A stretch of 64,000 nucleotides of DNA from JABFWF01 sp035539135 (GCA_035539135.1 DATLJD010000005.1:62001-126000); one strand, 5' to 3'. Counted from the stretch's first letter, positions 1 to 8,174 are shown. The notes: generated from the sequence alone by a model not told the origin. Translations and numbers: made by a program.

Positions 1-2
1 GC

Positions 3-374
3 ACGCCGCGGCGGGTGCTGCGCGTGCTCGCGCCGATGGCGCTGACCACCCTGCTGATCCTCGCCGTGCTGCGCGGCGCCGGGGTCGAGCTGACCCTGTT
101 CCACCTGGTCGGTTTGATCCTCGCCGCGGGGCTGGGCCTGGACTACGCGTTGTTCTTCGACCACGCGGGCGACGACCACGCCGACCAGCTGCGCACGCTG
201 CACGCGGTGATCGTGTGCAGCCTGACCACGCTGCTGGTGTTCTCGCTGCTGGCGGCGTCGAGCATCCCGGTGCTGCGCGCGATCGGCAGCACGGTCGCGA
301 TCGGCGTCGCCTGCAACTTCGTGCTCGCGCTGCTGATCGTGCGCGAACGCGCGCGTCCCGTGGAGGCCGCGTGA
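3..374 (+). CDS. MMPL/RND-type exporter, C-terminal part (5' end outside window)
   Basis: The frame is open from the window edge and ends at a TGA that overlaps the GTG of the next gene. About 124 residues are visible, almost all hydrophobic: a helix near the start (LTTLLILAVL), a second with the GLGLDYALFFDHA segment typical of the conserved acidic residue in MMPL-family membrane domains, and two final helices before a short charged tail. MMPL proteins are inner-membrane exporters, and one is a standard part of aryl-polyene clusters, where it is thought to move the pigment lipid towards the outer membrane. The overlap with a dehydratase and the pigment genes that follow support this role. 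The ligand is inferred, not seen. An internal GTG at 15 is not the real start. Confidence 0.75.
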   Translation, partial: TPRRVLRVLAPMALTTLLILAVLRGAGVELTLFHLVGLILAAGLGLDYALFFDHAGDDHADQLRTLHAVIVCSLTTLLVFSLLAASSIPVLRAIGSTVAIGVACNFVLALLIVRERARPVEAA

Positions 375-811
375 GCGCGCCGCGCGTCGACCGCGCGGCG
401 ATCCTGTCGCTGGTGCCGCACCAAGGCGCGATGTGCCTGTGGGACGAAGTCGTGGAGTGGAGCGCCGACGCGATCCGCCTGCGCGCGCGCAACCATCGCG
501 ACCCCACGCATCCGCTGCGCCGCGGCGACCGCCTGCACGCGCTGCACCTGTGCGAATACGGCGCGCAGGCGATGGCGGTGCACGGCGGCCTGCTCGCGCG
601 CGAGCGCGGCGGCGCCGCCGCGCCGGGGATGCTGGTGGCGCTGCGCGGGGTCGAACTGCACGCGACGCGCATCGACGACCTGCCCGGCGTGCTGGAGTGC
701 GAGGCGCGCGCGCTGGTACAGGGCGAGACCGGCCAGCAGTACGCCTTCCGCATCAGCCACGCCGGCATCCTGCTCGCCGAAGGGCGGGCGGCGGTGGTGC
801 TGGCATCCTGA
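371..811 (+). CDS. 3-hydroxyacyl-ACP dehydratase-like protein of the aryl-polyene pathway
   Basis: A 146-residue hot-dog-fold dehydratase of the ApeP/FabZ-like group. The GTG start overlaps the exporter stop by four bases, so the two are probably translationally coupled; an earlier in-frame start would run through the exporter. The N-terminal LVPHQGAMCLWDEV segment contains the catalytic-type histidine (His17) of this family, and the later HLCEYGAQAMAVHG segment matches the second conserved helix with an acidic residue. In aryl-polyene synthesis such an enzyme removes water from the 3-hydroxyacyl-ACP after each ketoreduction, creating the conjugated double bonds. The next gene encodes the ketoreductase that would supply its substrate. 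Family assignment is good; acyl specificity is inferred from context. Confidence 0.8.
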   Translation: MSAPRVDRAAILSLVPHQGAMCLWDEVVEWSADAIRLRARNHRDPTHPLRRGDRLHALHLCEYGAQAMAVHGGLLARERGGAAAPGMLVALRGVELHATRIDDLPGVLECEARALVQGETGQQYAFRISHAGILLAEGRAAVVLAS

Positions 812-848
812 GGATTCCCGCGCGCATGGACCACCACGAGGACGCAGC

Positions 849-1589
849 ATGAGCACCACGCCGAGCACGCCCCGACGCGCCCTGGTCACCGGCGGCAGCG
901 GCGACCTCGGTGGGGCGATCTGCCACGCGCTCGCGGCCACCGGCTGCCACGTCGTCGTCCACGCCAATGGCAACCTCGCGCGCGCGCAGGGAGTGGCGGA
1001 AGCGATCGCCGGCGCCGGCGGCAGCGCGCAGGCGGTGGCCTTCGACGTCTCCGACGGCGCGGCCACGCGCGCGGCGCTGGACGCGCTGCTCGTCGACGGT
1101 CCGGTCCAGGTGGTGGTCAACAACGCCGGCATCCACGACGACGCGCCGCTGGCCGGGATGAGCGATGAACAGTGGCGGCGGGTGATCGACGTGTCGCTGC
1201 ACGGTTTCTTCCACGTTACCCAGCCGCTGCTGCTGCCGATGGCGCGCACGCGCTGGGGGCGCGTGGTCAGCGTCTCCAGCGTGGCCGCGGTGCTCGGCAA
1301 CCGCGGCCAGGCGAACTACGCGGCGGCCAAGGCCGCGCTGCACGGGGCCACCAAGTCGCTGGCGCGGGAGATGGCCTCGCGCGGGATCACCGCCAATGTC
1401 GTCGCACCCGGCGTGGTGCAGGGGCGGATGGCCGCGGCGGCGTTCCCGCCCGAGGTGGTCAAGCAGTTGGTCCCGGCCGGCCGCGCCGGCACGCCGGAGG
1501 AAGTGGCGGCGCTGGTCGCGTTCCTGTGTTCGGACGCGGCGGGCTACATCAACGGCCAGGTGATCGGGATCGACGGCGGGATGAGCTGA
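849..1589 (+). CDS. fabG: 3-oxoacyl-ACP reductase, FabG/SDR family
   Basis: A 246-residue classical short-chain dehydrogenase/reductase. The nucleotide-binding TGGSGDLG motif lies at residues 14-21, the NNAG motif at 91-94, the catalytic serines in SVSS around 141-144, and the Tyr157-x3-Lys161 pair in NYAAAK. The C-terminus ends with the usual G-x-IDGG segment. Family length is about 245, so it is complete. It begins 37 bases after the dehydratase and most likely reduces the 3-ketoacyl-ACP intermediate during aryl-polyene chain growth (ApeQ role), rather than being the housekeeping FabG, which normally sits beside fabD and acpP. That functional split is inferred from position. Confidence 0.85.
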   Translation: MSTTPSTPRRALVTGGSGDLGGAICHALAATGCHVVVHANGNLARAQGVAEAIAGAGGSAQAVAFDVSDGAATRAALDALLVDGPVQVVVNNAGIHDDAPLAGMSDEQWRRVIDVSLHGFFHVTQPLLLPMARTRWGRVVSVSSVAAVLGNRGQANYAAAKAALHGATKSLAREMASRGITANVVAPGVVQGRMAAAAFPPEVVKQLVPAGRAGTPEEVAALVAFLCSDAAGYINGQVIGIDGGMS

Positions 1590-1657
1590 AGCCGGCGGCT
1601 GACGGACGGTTCATGCGAAAAGGGGGAAGATCGCCGGGTCCACCGGAGGAAGCCGCC

Positions 1658-2104
1658 ATGCGTGCCACCGCCCTGTCCGCCGTCCTTCTCGCGGCCGCGC
1701 TGCTCGCCGGCTGCGCCAGCACCTCGCGGGTGATGATCGGCCACGCGCGGCCGGCCATCGCGCCCGAGCAGGTGCAGGTCTATGCCGTCGCGCCGCCGCG
1801 CTACCAGGAAATCGCGCTGCTGGAGACGCAGAGCGGTTCCTTCACCTACGGCGAGCAGAACAAGATGAACTCGGTGCTGGCCAAGCTGCGCAAGGCCGCG
1901 GCCGAGCTCGGCGCGAACGGGGTACTGCTGACCGGGCAGGGCAACGAAGGCCGCGCCGGTGGCGTGGGGGTCGGCGTCGGCGGCGGCCGCTTCGGCGGCC
2001 ACACCCACGTCGGCGGCGGCGTCGGCATCGACATCAGCCCGTCGCAGAAGCACGCCAGCGCGATCGCGATCTACGTCGAGTCCGGCGACGCGCCGGCGCC
2101 CTAG
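1658..2104 (+). CDS. Small outer-membrane-type lipoprotein with glycine-rich region
   Basis: A 148-residue protein with a lipoprotein signal: a hydrophobic stretch followed by the lipobox LLAGC, so Cys21 would be lipidated. The start is the ATG preceded by GGAGGA at good spacing; an ATG 45 bases upstream has no such site. After the lipobox comes a conserved-looking domain (VQVYAVAPPRYQEIALLET) and a central stretch rich in Gly-Gly-Val repeats with His (about residues 105-128), then a short C-terminal strand. It resembles uncharacterised proteobacterial lipoproteins. It follows the pigment genes in the same direction, so it may belong to that transcription unit, but no function can be assigned. 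Confidence 0.7.
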   Translation: MRATALSAVLLAAALLAGCASTSRVMIGHARPAIAPEQVQVYAVAPPRYQEIALLETQSGSFTYGEQNKMNSVLAKLRKAAAELGANGVLLTGQGNEGRAGGVGVGVGGGRFGGHTHVGGGVGIDISPSQKHASAIAIYVESGDAPAP

Positions 2105-2147
2105 CACCCCTCCACCTCGCTCGCCGAAAAGGCGGCTTCCCGGGCCC

Positions 2148-2260
2148 GCGCCCGGGAGGCCGGGGGTATTGCTTTTCCCTTAGAAGGGCAGTCCCTGCCC
2201 TTATGCAGGCGCCGGCCATCCATGGCCGGCTTGACGCAACACCCCCGTCCTCCCGGGCGC
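2148..2260 (-). repeat. Family B structured dispersed repeat, copy B1
   Basis: A 113-bp element whose ends form a 25-bp stem (2236-2260 with 2148-2172; one mismatch and one G-U wobble on the - strand). Read on the - strand, the interior holds hairpin 1 with a 7-bp stem closing the loop AUGGAU, and hairpin 2 whose loop contains AGGGA. It matches copy B2 at 41682-41792 on the other strand. Four stem pairs differ between the copies with the pairing kept. See the findings. Confidence 0.85.
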
Positions 2261-2284
2261 TCGGAGAGGTTCCGGCGGCTAGCC

Positions 2285-2305
2285 GTAGAGCGGAGCTTGC
2301 TCCGC
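2285..2305 (+). repeat. GTAG-headed REP hairpin
   Basis: A palindrome built on GCGGAGCTTGCTCCGC with a 5' GTAGA head. The same unit recurs at 2523, 24271, 24314, 27280, 27314, 32047, 41400, 41635, 60276 and 60483. A GTAG head followed by an imperfect palindrome is the known architecture of REP elements mobilised by REP-associated tyrosine transposases in Xanthomonadaceae. Confidence 0.8.
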
Positions 2306-2328
2306 GACCCGATCGCGAGAGAGGTGGG

Positions 2329-2438
2329 GCGCGTCGGGTGGGAGAGGCGGGCAGGACCGTATGCGCCATGGATGGCGCATCCGAGCCTCCATGGACGGAT
2401 TCACGGCGTGTCCTGCCTGCCTCTCCCGCCCGACGCGC
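2329..2438 (+). repeat. Family A structured dispersed repeat, copy A1
   Basis: A 110-bp element between convergent genes. Its 29-nt ends pair with 27 Watson-Crick pairs and two G-U wobbles on the + strand. Inside are a 7-bp hairpin with loop AUGGAU and a short UCC/GGA hairpin with loop AUGGAC. There is no U-tract after the stem, so it is not a typical intrinsic terminator. The 460-bp gap from 2105 to 2564 holds only this, B1, two REPs and one GC hairpin. Confidence 0.9.
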
Positions 2439-2490
2439 TCGCGCAGTCCCGCGACGTTCGCCCGGCGCGTGCGACTCACCCCCACCCCAG

Positions 2491-2514
2491 CCCTCCCCCG
2501 CACGCGGGGGAGGG
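2491..2514. repeat. GC-rich hairpin repeat (family C)
   Basis: A near-perfect palindrome with arms CCCTCCCCCGC and GCGGGGGAGGG. Related hairpins occur at 7987, 8047-8165, 41427 and 50076-50190, always outside genes. They resemble the CTCTCCCGC/GCGGGAGAG intergenic repeats common in Xanthomonadaceae. Confidence 0.7.
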
Positions 2515-2522
2515 AACCGAAT

Positions 2523-2545
2523 AGCGGAGCGAGCTCCGCCCTACG
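2523..2545 (-). repeat. GTAG-headed REP hairpin, inverted
   Basis: The same REP unit as at 2285, in the opposite orientation (GTAGGGCGGAGCTCGCTCCG on the - strand), lying 20 bases from the stop of the halogenase-like gene. Confidence 0.7.
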
Positions 2546-2564
2546 AGTGGGAGGTGGGCCCTGC

Positions 2565-4193
2565 TCAGGCCACCGCTTCGGCGTACCACGCCGCGGACAG
2601 CGACGCCTGGGTGGCGTGGCCGGCGAGCAGGGCGTCGAGGCCGTGGTCGGCGAGCGCGGGATGCGCGGCGCGGGCGCGGGCGAGGATCTCGGCGGCGAGC
2701 CAGCGCATGCGCGCGACGTTCGCGCACAGGCGGGCGTACAGCGCGGCGTCGTCGAGCTTGTCGCCCAGCGCGCGGTTCATCTCGTGGAACCAGTCGATCC
2801 GGTACTGGTCGAGCAGGCGCCCGTCGGGCGGTAGCGGGCCCGTGTTGCGCGCACCCCATTCGCGCAGCAGCGCCTGCATTGCCCCGTTGAGCGCGGCGGC
2901 GTCGGCGAACTGCGGGCGCAGCCGGCCGACCAGGCCGAGGTCGGTGAGCTTGCCGGCGTAGTACAGCGGCGCCAGCAGCGCCCAGTAGAAGGTGTAGTCC
3001 CAGATCACCTTCACCGGCATCACCCGCGCGTCGCCGAACAGCGCGTACTGGCCGCGGTACAGGGTCATCATCGTGTCGTGGAACGAACGCAGCAGTTGCT
3101 GGTAGATGTCGGCATGCGTGGCGAAGTCGCGGCCGGCGCGGTCGCGGGCGACGAGCTCGGCGATGTAGTCGTTGGAGATCGCGATGAAGTCGCTGCCCGG
3201 CGAATAGAACGGATCGAGGAACAGCCCCGCCTCGCCGGTGATCGCCCAGCGCCGCGCCGAGAACAGCGCGCGGCAGCCGTGCGAGAAGTGGCGCAGGAAA
3301 TGGAAGTCGAGCAGCCGGTGGCGCGGGTCGTCGAGCGCGGCGGCGAGCGCCGGCTGGTGCGCGCGCAGCCAGGCCATCGCCTTGGCGTGCGTGTCGAGGG
3401 TGGCGAGCGGATGCGCCGCGCCGTCGGCGACGATGCCGATCGAATGCGTCTGCGACGCCAGCGGGATCATCCACGCCCAGTAGCCGGGGCCGCACAGGTG
3501 GTTGGTCGAGCGCCAGCGGTCGGGCGGCGTGCAGCGCGCCAGCCACTGGCTGTCGCCGCTCCAGGCGTGCGGGTCGACGATGCCCTCCACCCGCCACCAG
3601 ACCGCGTTGACGTCGTGGTCGTTGGCTTCGGCGAGGTCGAGCTTGCGCTTGAGCAGGCCGGCGCGGCCGCTGGCGTCCACCAGCCAGCGCGCGGTCAGCG
3701 CGTGGGTCGCCTCGCCGCGGGTGAAGTCCACCCGGTGCGTGTCCTCGCCTTCGCCGAGCGCGATCGCGCGCACGGTCGCGCCGTCGAGGAAGTCGATCCC
3801 GTTCGCGCGCGCCCGCTCGCCGAGGAAGTTCTCGAAGCGGCCGCGGTCGATCTGCCAGGACGGGGTCGGCAGCAGCCGGCTGACGCCGAGCTCGGTGCAG
3901 CGGGCGATGTCCGCCTCGCCGTCGGAAAAGAAGAAGCGGAAGCCGAACTTGCGCACGTGCTGCTGCTCGAGGTGATCGCGCAGGCCGAGCACCTCGGCGA
4001 AGTAGTGCGCGCCGATCTCGACGGTGGACTCGCCGACCTTGAACGCCGCCTCGGCGACCGGGTGCGCGCGCCGCTCGAGGACGGTGACACGCAGGGTCGG
4101 GTCGCGTCCGCGCAACTGCAGGGCGAGGGTCAGCCCCGCGAGGCCGCCGCCGAGGATGAGGACATCGGTGTCGGCGGCGGGAGGGGCGTTCAT
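2565..4193 (-). CDS. Flavin-dependent halogenase-like oxidoreductase of the pigment locus
   Basis: A 542-residue FAD protein, last in a four-gene operon. The ATG overlaps the stop of the glycosyltransferase as ATGA. The Rossmann FAD motif GGGLAG is at residues 15-20, the second FAD region VDASGR at 172-177, and the halogenase signature WxWxIP is present as WAWMIP at 239-244. Lys82, in RKFGF, lies where flavin halogenases carry the lysine that activates hypohalous acid; this alignment is by eye. Xanthomonadins are brominated aryl polyenes, and a halogenase-like gene is a known member of their cluster, so halogenation of the aryl head group is the likely role. A non-halogenating oxidoreductase of the same family cannot be excluded. 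Confidence 0.78.
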   Translation of the reverse strand: MNAPPAADTDVLILGGGLAGLTLALQLRGRDPTLRVTVLERRAHPVAEAAFKVGESTVEIGAHYFAEVLGLRDHLEQQHVRKFGFRFFFSDGEADIARCTELGVSRLLPTPSWQIDRGRFENFLGERARANGIDFLDGATVRAIALGEGEDTHRVDFTRGEATHALTARWLVDASGRAGLLKRKLDLAEANDHDVNAVWWRVEGIVDPHAWSGDSQWLARCTPPDRWRSTNHLCGPGYWAWMIPLASQTHSIGIVADGAAHPLATLDTHAKAMAWLRAHQPALAAALDDPRHRLLDFHFLRHFSHGCRALFSARRWAITGEAGLFLDPFYSPGSDFIAISNDYIAELVARDRAGRDFATHADIYQQLLRSFHDTMMTLYRGQYALFGDARVMPVKVIWDYTFYWALLAPLYYAGKLTDLGLVGRLRPQFADAAALNGAMQALLREWGARNTGPLPPDGRLLDQYRIDWFHEMNRALGDKLDDAALYARLCANVARMRWLAAEILARARAAHPALADHGLDALLAGHATQASLSAAWYAEAVA

Positions 4194-5029
4194 CCCGCGC
4201 GCTGGACCCGTGCGTCGGCGTAGACGGTGCCGAACTCGCCGGTTGGATCGTCGATCACCGGCGGCGTGGCGCGGGTGCGGAAGTACTCGCGGACCACGTC
4301 GCCATGCCGCCACACCTGCAGCACCACGTGCGAGGTGATCCGCCACAGGTCGCGCAACGGGCGGAAATGGCTGGCGCGGAACACCCGGCCGACCTCATCG
4401 GGCGAGGCGCAGTAGCGCGACTCGATCGGCACCGAGACGATGCCCGCGCCGACCCGGCGCACCGCCGAGATCAGGATCTGCGCCTCGAACACGAAGTCCT
4501 CGCCAGGCACGTCGTCGAGCGCGGCGACCAGCGCCGGGTACAGGCGCTGGCCGCTCTGCGAGTCGGCGATGCGCAGGCCGCAGCCCCAGCCGATGCCCCA
4601 GTCGCCGAACTCGTTGGCCAGGCGCCGGTACAGCGGCTGGCGCGCGCGCTTGCGCAGGCGCGCGCCGATCACCACCGCGCCGGGATGGCGGTTGCCGGCG
4701 GCGACCAGGCGCGGGATGTCCTCGGCGGCGTGCTGGCCGTCGCCGTCCATGGTCACCACCGCCAGCGCGCCCGCGCGCAACGCGGCGCGGAAGCCGTCGC
4801 GCAGGGACGCGCCCTTGCCCATCCGGCGTTCGTGGCGGAGCAGGGTGACCGGCAGGTCGGCGATGCGTTCGGCGGTGGCGTCGTCGGAGCCGTCGTCGAC
4901 CACGATCACCCGGTCGCATTGCGCCAGCGCGCCCTGCACGACCTCGCGGATGCGCAGTTCCTCGTTGAGCGCGGGAATCACCACGGCGATGTTGTGGCGG
5001 TCCAGCAGCGGCGGGTTGTGTTCAGCCAT
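4190..5029 (-). CDS. Family 2 glycosyltransferase (DPM1-like)
   Basis: A 279-residue GT-A-fold protein. Near the N-terminus it has VVIPALNEE, followed by VVDDGSDDATAERI and the metal-binding region MDGDGQH; a basic stretch follows in the middle. There is no C-terminal membrane anchor. It overlaps both neighbours: eight bases with the chain-length-factor-like gene and four with the halogenase-like gene. Aryl-polyene clusters often carry one glycosyltransferase or acyltransferase that attaches the polyene to its carrier lipid or sugar, and this gene is the candidate here. The ATG was chosen because it begins the conserved domain; an upstream in-frame ATG (5086) would run deep into the previous gene. 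Confidence 0.78.
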   Translation of the reverse strand: MAEHNPPLLDRHNIAVVIPALNEELRIREVVQGALAQCDRVIVVDDGSDDATAERIADLPVTLLRHERRMGKGASLRDGFRAALRAGALAVVTMDGDGQHAAEDIPRLVAAGNRHPGAVVIGARLRKRARQPLYRRLANEFGDWGIGWGCGLRIADSQSGQRLYPALVAALDDVPGEDFVFEAQILISAVRRVGAGIVSVPIESRYCASPDEVGRVFRASHFRPLRDLWRITSHVVLQVWRHGDVVREYFRTRATPPVIDDPTGEFGTVYADARVQRAG

Positions 5030-5822
5030 GCGCGATCTCCACCCGCAGGGTCCGGCGCGGCCCGGCGTGCAGGCCGAGCAGATCATCGCCCGCCGCCAGC
5101 GCCTGGAACAGCGGCAGCATCGGCGCCATCGCGTTGCCGCCGGCCACGTCGGCCAGCGGACCCCGCGGTGGCGGGGCGTCGCCGTCGACCAGGGTCGCGC
5201 GCAAGCGTGGCCGATCCGCGCGTGAAGGGCGCGCCAGCACCAGCGCGCCGCCGAGCAGGCCGTGGCTGGTGTAGGCCGAACCGAGCGCGCCGGTGGTCGC
5301 GGTGTCGTAGGCCACCAGCAGCACCGCTTCGGCCCCGGCGTGCAGTTGCGCCAGCGCCTCCAGCAAGCCTTGGGCGAAGGTCGCGTCGAAGGCGCTGAGC
5401 GCGGTCGCCGGCTGCAGGCAGCCGGCGCCGATCGTCCAGTAGCCGGCGGCGGCGTTGTGCACGGAATTGTGGAAGCGGGTCGGCGACAGGCTGGCCGGTT
5501 CGGCGGCGAGCGTCGCGCACATGTAGTCGGTGATCGCGAGGTCGCCGTGGGTGGAGGCGAACACGCTCGGCAGCGCGGCCGGATCGCGGCCGGCGGCCTG
5601 GCAGGCGGCGAGCGCGACCTCGAGCGCGACCGCGACGCTTTCCGGCGCGCGCCGGCGTTCGTTGGGGGCGAGCAACTGTGGCGAGGGACGCGCCGGCGCG
5701 TCGTCCGGCCGCGTTCCGCCGCGCACGAAGGCGCGCGCGTCCGCCCACGACGGCAGCCCGCGGCACCAGAAGCCGATCCCTTCGATCGCCGCGTCCAGGC
5801 TGATGCGCGCCGACGTGCTCAT
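5022..5822 (-). CDS. Beta-ketoacyl synthase-like chain-length factor (aryl-polyene type)
   Basis: A 266-residue protein of the ketoacyl-synthase N-terminal-like family found in aryl-polyene clusters (ApeC-like). It shares the thiolase-fold motifs VFASTHGD, FHNSVHNAAAGYW and the GGALVLARP region. The catalytic cysteine motif of true ketosynthases is missing: the equivalent segment reads ALSAFDATFAQG. It is therefore probably a non-condensing partner that sets chain length for the ketosynthase encoded just upstream; the two genes overlap as ATGA, consistent with a heterodimer made in equal amounts. Pairing with that ketosynthase is inferred from the overlap and from known KS-CLF systems. Confidence 0.82.
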   Translation of the reverse strand: MSTSARISLDAAIEGIGFWCRGLPSWADARAFVRGGTRPDDAPARPSPQLLAPNERRRAPESVAVALEVALAACQAAGRDPAALPSVFASTHGDLAITDYMCATLAAEPASLSPTRFHNSVHNAAAGYWTIGAGCLQPATALSAFDATFAQGLLEALAQLHAGAEAVLLVAYDTATTGALGSAYTSHGLLGGALVLARPSRADRPRLRATLVDGDAPPPRGPLADVAGGNAMAPMLPLFQALAAGDDLLGLHAGPRRTLRVEIAHG

Positions 5823-7018
5823 GCGCGGCCGAACACCAGCGAGCAGTTGTTGCCGCCGAACCCGAACGAGTTGTTCATCGCGTAACGCGGCGCGCCCTCG
5901 GCGTCGGCGAAGCGGATCTGCGGCCCGCAGGCCGGGTCCGGGTCGTGGCTGTTGAGGGTGCCCGGCAGCCAGCCGTGCTCCAGCGCGAGCAGGGCGAACA
6001 CCGATTCGACGATGCCGGCCGCGCCCAGGGTGTGCCCGGTCCAGCCCTTGGTGGAGCTGGCGTGCAGGGTGTCCGGGAACAGCGCGGCGACCGCCGCCGC
6101 CTCGACCGCGTCGTTGGCCGGCGTGGCGGTGCCGTGCAGGTTGAGGTAGCCGACCTCGCCGGCGTCGATGCCGGCGCGCGCCAGCGCCTCGCCCATCGCG
6201 ATGCGCGCGCCCAGGCCTTGCGGGTGCGGCGCGGACATGTGGTGGGCGTCGCTGGATTCGCCGTAGCCGCGCAGCGCGAGCGACGCGTCGCCGGCGCGCG
6301 CCAGCAGGGCGAAGCCGCCGGCCTCGCCGAGCGACAGTCCGTCACGCGCCGCATCGAACGGCCGGCACGGCTGCGCCGACACCAGCCCGAGCGAGTTGAA
6401 GCCGTACAGCACGCTGCCGCACAGCGTGTCCACGCCGCCGACCAGCGCCGCGTCGGCAAGGCCCGCGCCGATCAGGCGCGCGGCCTGCGCGAACACCTTG
6501 GCGCTGGACGAGCAGGCCGTCGCCACTGTCACGCAGGGGCCCGCGAGCCCGGTCGCGGCCTGCAGGAAATGCCCCAGCGAATGCGGCGTGTGCACGATGG
6601 GTCGCCGCAGGTCTTCCGGGAAGGCACCGTCGACCAGGCGGGTGTAGGCCTCCTCGGTGGCGCCGATGCTGGAGGTCGAGGTGCCGACCACCAGCGCGAC
6701 CCGCGCCGGGCCGACCCGGTCGCGCACCCGTCGCAGCGCGTCCGCCATCCCGTCCTGCTGCAGCGCCAGCCAGGCCAGGCGGTTGTTGCGGCAGTCCCAG
6801 TGCGCCAGGCCCGCCGGCAGCGGCGCGTCCTCGAGGCCGTCGACGCGGCCGATCCAGGTGGCGAGGCCGGCGTCGCCGAAATCGTTGCGGCGCAGTCCGC
6901 TGCGGCGCGCGCGCAACGCCTCCGCCTGTGCGGCGAGGCCGCGGCCGAGGGCGGTGGTGGCGGTGTAGGCACGGATGGCCAGCGGCGGCATCGGCTGCGT
7001 CGTCGTCGTTGGCGGCAC
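5819..7018 (-). CDS. Beta-ketoacyl-ACP synthase (aryl-polyene ketosynthase)
   Basis: A 399-residue KAS II-like condensing enzyme. The nucleophile is Cys169 in TACSSS, with histidines at 295 (HGTATPAND) and 329 (GHTLGAAG), giving an intact Cys-His-His triad; the C-terminal GFGGNNCSLVF motif is also intact. It is first in the operon with the chain-length factor, glycosyltransferase and halogenase-like genes. It would extend the aryl starter with malonyl-ACP units. Two starts are possible: a GTG at 7018 with GGAG six bases upstream, used here, or an ATG at 6991 that removes a nine-residue Thr/Pro-rich leader and has no clear ribosome site. The acyl carrier proteins must lie to the left of the window. 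Confidence 0.88.
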   Translation of the reverse strand: MPPTTTTQPMPPLAIRAYTATTALGRGLAAQAEALRARRSGLRRNDFGDAGLATWIGRVDGLEDAPLPAGLAHWDCRNNRLAWLALQQDGMADALRRVRDRVGPARVALVVGTSTSSIGATEEAYTRLVDGAFPEDLRRPIVHTPHSLGHFLQAATGLAGPCVTVATACSSSAKVFAQAARLIGAGLADAALVGGVDTLCGSVLYGFNSLGLVSAQPCRPFDAARDGLSLGEAGGFALLARAGDASLALRGYGESSDAHHMSAPHPQGLGARIAMGEALARAGIDAGEVGYLNLHGTATPANDAVEAAAVAALFPDTLHASSTKGWTGHTLGAAGIVESVFALLALEHGWLPGTLNSHDPDPACGPQIRFADAEGAPRYAMNNSFGFGGNNCSLVFGRA

Positions 7019-7276
7019 TCGGGACTCCGGGCTTGCGGACGCCGGTCCCCACCGGCGGTGCCGCGTGGGCGGCGCTGCGCGGATGACGCGCCGGGCGAGT
7101 ATAGCCGGGGCACCGCGCGGGATCGCGCGAGGATGGCGTCGCCGCGATTTCGCGTGCGGACGAGCGGTCAGGCAGATGAACGGCGCGTTGGCGCGGGCCA
7201 GCGGATTGCCGCTTTCCGATCGTGGTCACGTTTCCCCGGCTGCATCGTCTTCACGCCGTCTCTACACTGCGCGCCC

Positions 7277-7963
7277 ATGTCCAGTCGCCATGCCCACCGC
7301 CTGTCCCTGTTCGGCGACCGCGACGTCCTGCACGCCGGCCTGGTCGCGGCGGTCGCCTGCCTGCTCAGCGCGGGCCTGGTCTATTGCGGCTACCTGGTCC
7401 ACGTCTGGCGCACCGCGCGGCGCGCGCCGGTGCGGCCGGCGCGCGCCGACTGCCTGCTGCTGTTCGGCAAGCACGCGCCGCAGGGCAGGATCGACGGCGA
7501 CTTCGACGCGCGGCTGGCGCGCGCGGTGTCGCTGTGGCGGGAGACGCCGCCGCGCACGCTGCTGTTGCTGGGCGGCGGCGCCGCGCACGAACCGACCGAG
7601 GCCGAGGTCGCGCGCCGCGAGCTGCTCGCCCGCGGCGTCGCCGCCGACGCCCCGCTGCAGCTGGAAAACAGGTCGCGCGACACCCTGCAGAACCTGCGCA
7701 ACGCCCGCGAGCTGCTGCGCGCGAAGGCCACGCTGCCGCGCGTCGCCCTGCTCAGCAACCGCTACCACCTCGCCCGCTGCGCGCTGTTCGCGCGCCAGCT
7801 CGGCTTCGACTGGGAGCTGTGCGCGGCCGAACCGCGCCTGCGGCTGTCCCCGCGCATGGTGCTGCGCCTCGCCGGCGAGGCCGCCTACGTCTGCTGGATC
7901 GATCTCGGCACCCGCTGGGCGCGCCTGATCGGGCACCAGCGGATGCTGGCGCGGGTGAGTTGA
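7277..7963 (+). CDS. YdcF/ElyC-like membrane protein (DUF218)
   Basis: A 228-residue protein with one N-terminal membrane helix (about residues 19-42) followed by a DUF218 domain. Typical family features are the LLLFGK strand, the LLLGGGAAHEPTEAEV loop, the ENRSRDTLQN segment and the LLSNRYHLARC strand. Family members (YdcF, SanA, ElyC) act at the cell envelope and are linked to peptidoglycan or undecaprenyl-carrier metabolism, but the chemistry is unresolved. It is divergent from the pigment ketosynthase across a 258-base gap and followed by GC-rich hairpin repeats, so it appears monocistronic. A TACACT box nine bases before the ATG could be a -10 element for a very short leader. Confidence 0.75.
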   Translation: MSSRHAHRLSLFGDRDVLHAGLVAAVACLLSAGLVYCGYLVHVWRTARRAPVRPARADCLLLFGKHAPQGRIDGDFDARLARAVSLWRETPPRTLLLLGGGAAHEPTEAEVARRELLARGVAADAPLQLENRSRDTLQNLRNARELLRAKATLPRVALLSNRYHLARCALFARQLGFDWELCAAEPRLRLSPRMVLRLAGEAAYVCWIDLGTRWARLIGHQRMLARVS

Positions 7964-7986
7964 GCGTTTGCTCCCCGCTCCTGGCT

Positions 7987-8011
7987 CCCTCCCCCGCGGA
8001 GCGGGGGAGGG
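7987..8011. repeat. GC-rich hairpin repeat (family C)
   Basis: Palindrome with arms CCCTCCCCCGC and GCGGGGGAGGG, followed by the GTTGGGTGGGGG tail also seen at 41452. It lies between convergent genes; no T-run follows, so terminator function is uncertain. Confidence 0.65.
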
Positions 8012-8046
8012 TTGGGTGGGGGCGAGTCTTTCGCCAACAGCCACGC

Positions 8047-8165
8047 CCTCACCCTCGCGCTGCGCGCTCGACCTCTCCCGCAGGCGGGAGAGGTGAAAAC
8101 AGTGCAGCACCGCGCTCGCTGTCGTTCCCCCTCTCCCGCTTGCGGGAGAGGGCCGGGGTGAGGGC
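8047..8165. repeat. Composite family C repeat (two hairpins in a shared outer stem)
   Basis: Two CTCTCCCG...CGGGAGAG hairpins (8072-8093 and 8128-8152), preceded by CCTCACCC and ended by the complementary GGGTGAGG, so the whole unit can close as a larger stem. A second copy with the same order lies at 50076-50190. In its first hairpin a C-G pair is replaced by T-A. Confidence 0.65.
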
Positions 8166-8174
8166 GCTTTTCGC

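Noticed and set aside
2203..2961. Open frames within the 2.1-2.6 kb repeat module
   Set aside because: They consist of translated palindromes and run into the antisense of the halogenase-like gene.
5022..5822. Active ketosynthase
   Set aside because: The cysteine nucleophile motif is absent, so it is called a chain-length-factor-like partner instead.
7964..8174. CRISPR array
   Set aside because: The palindromic units are few, unevenly spaced and dispersed over the whole window, without regular unique spacers.
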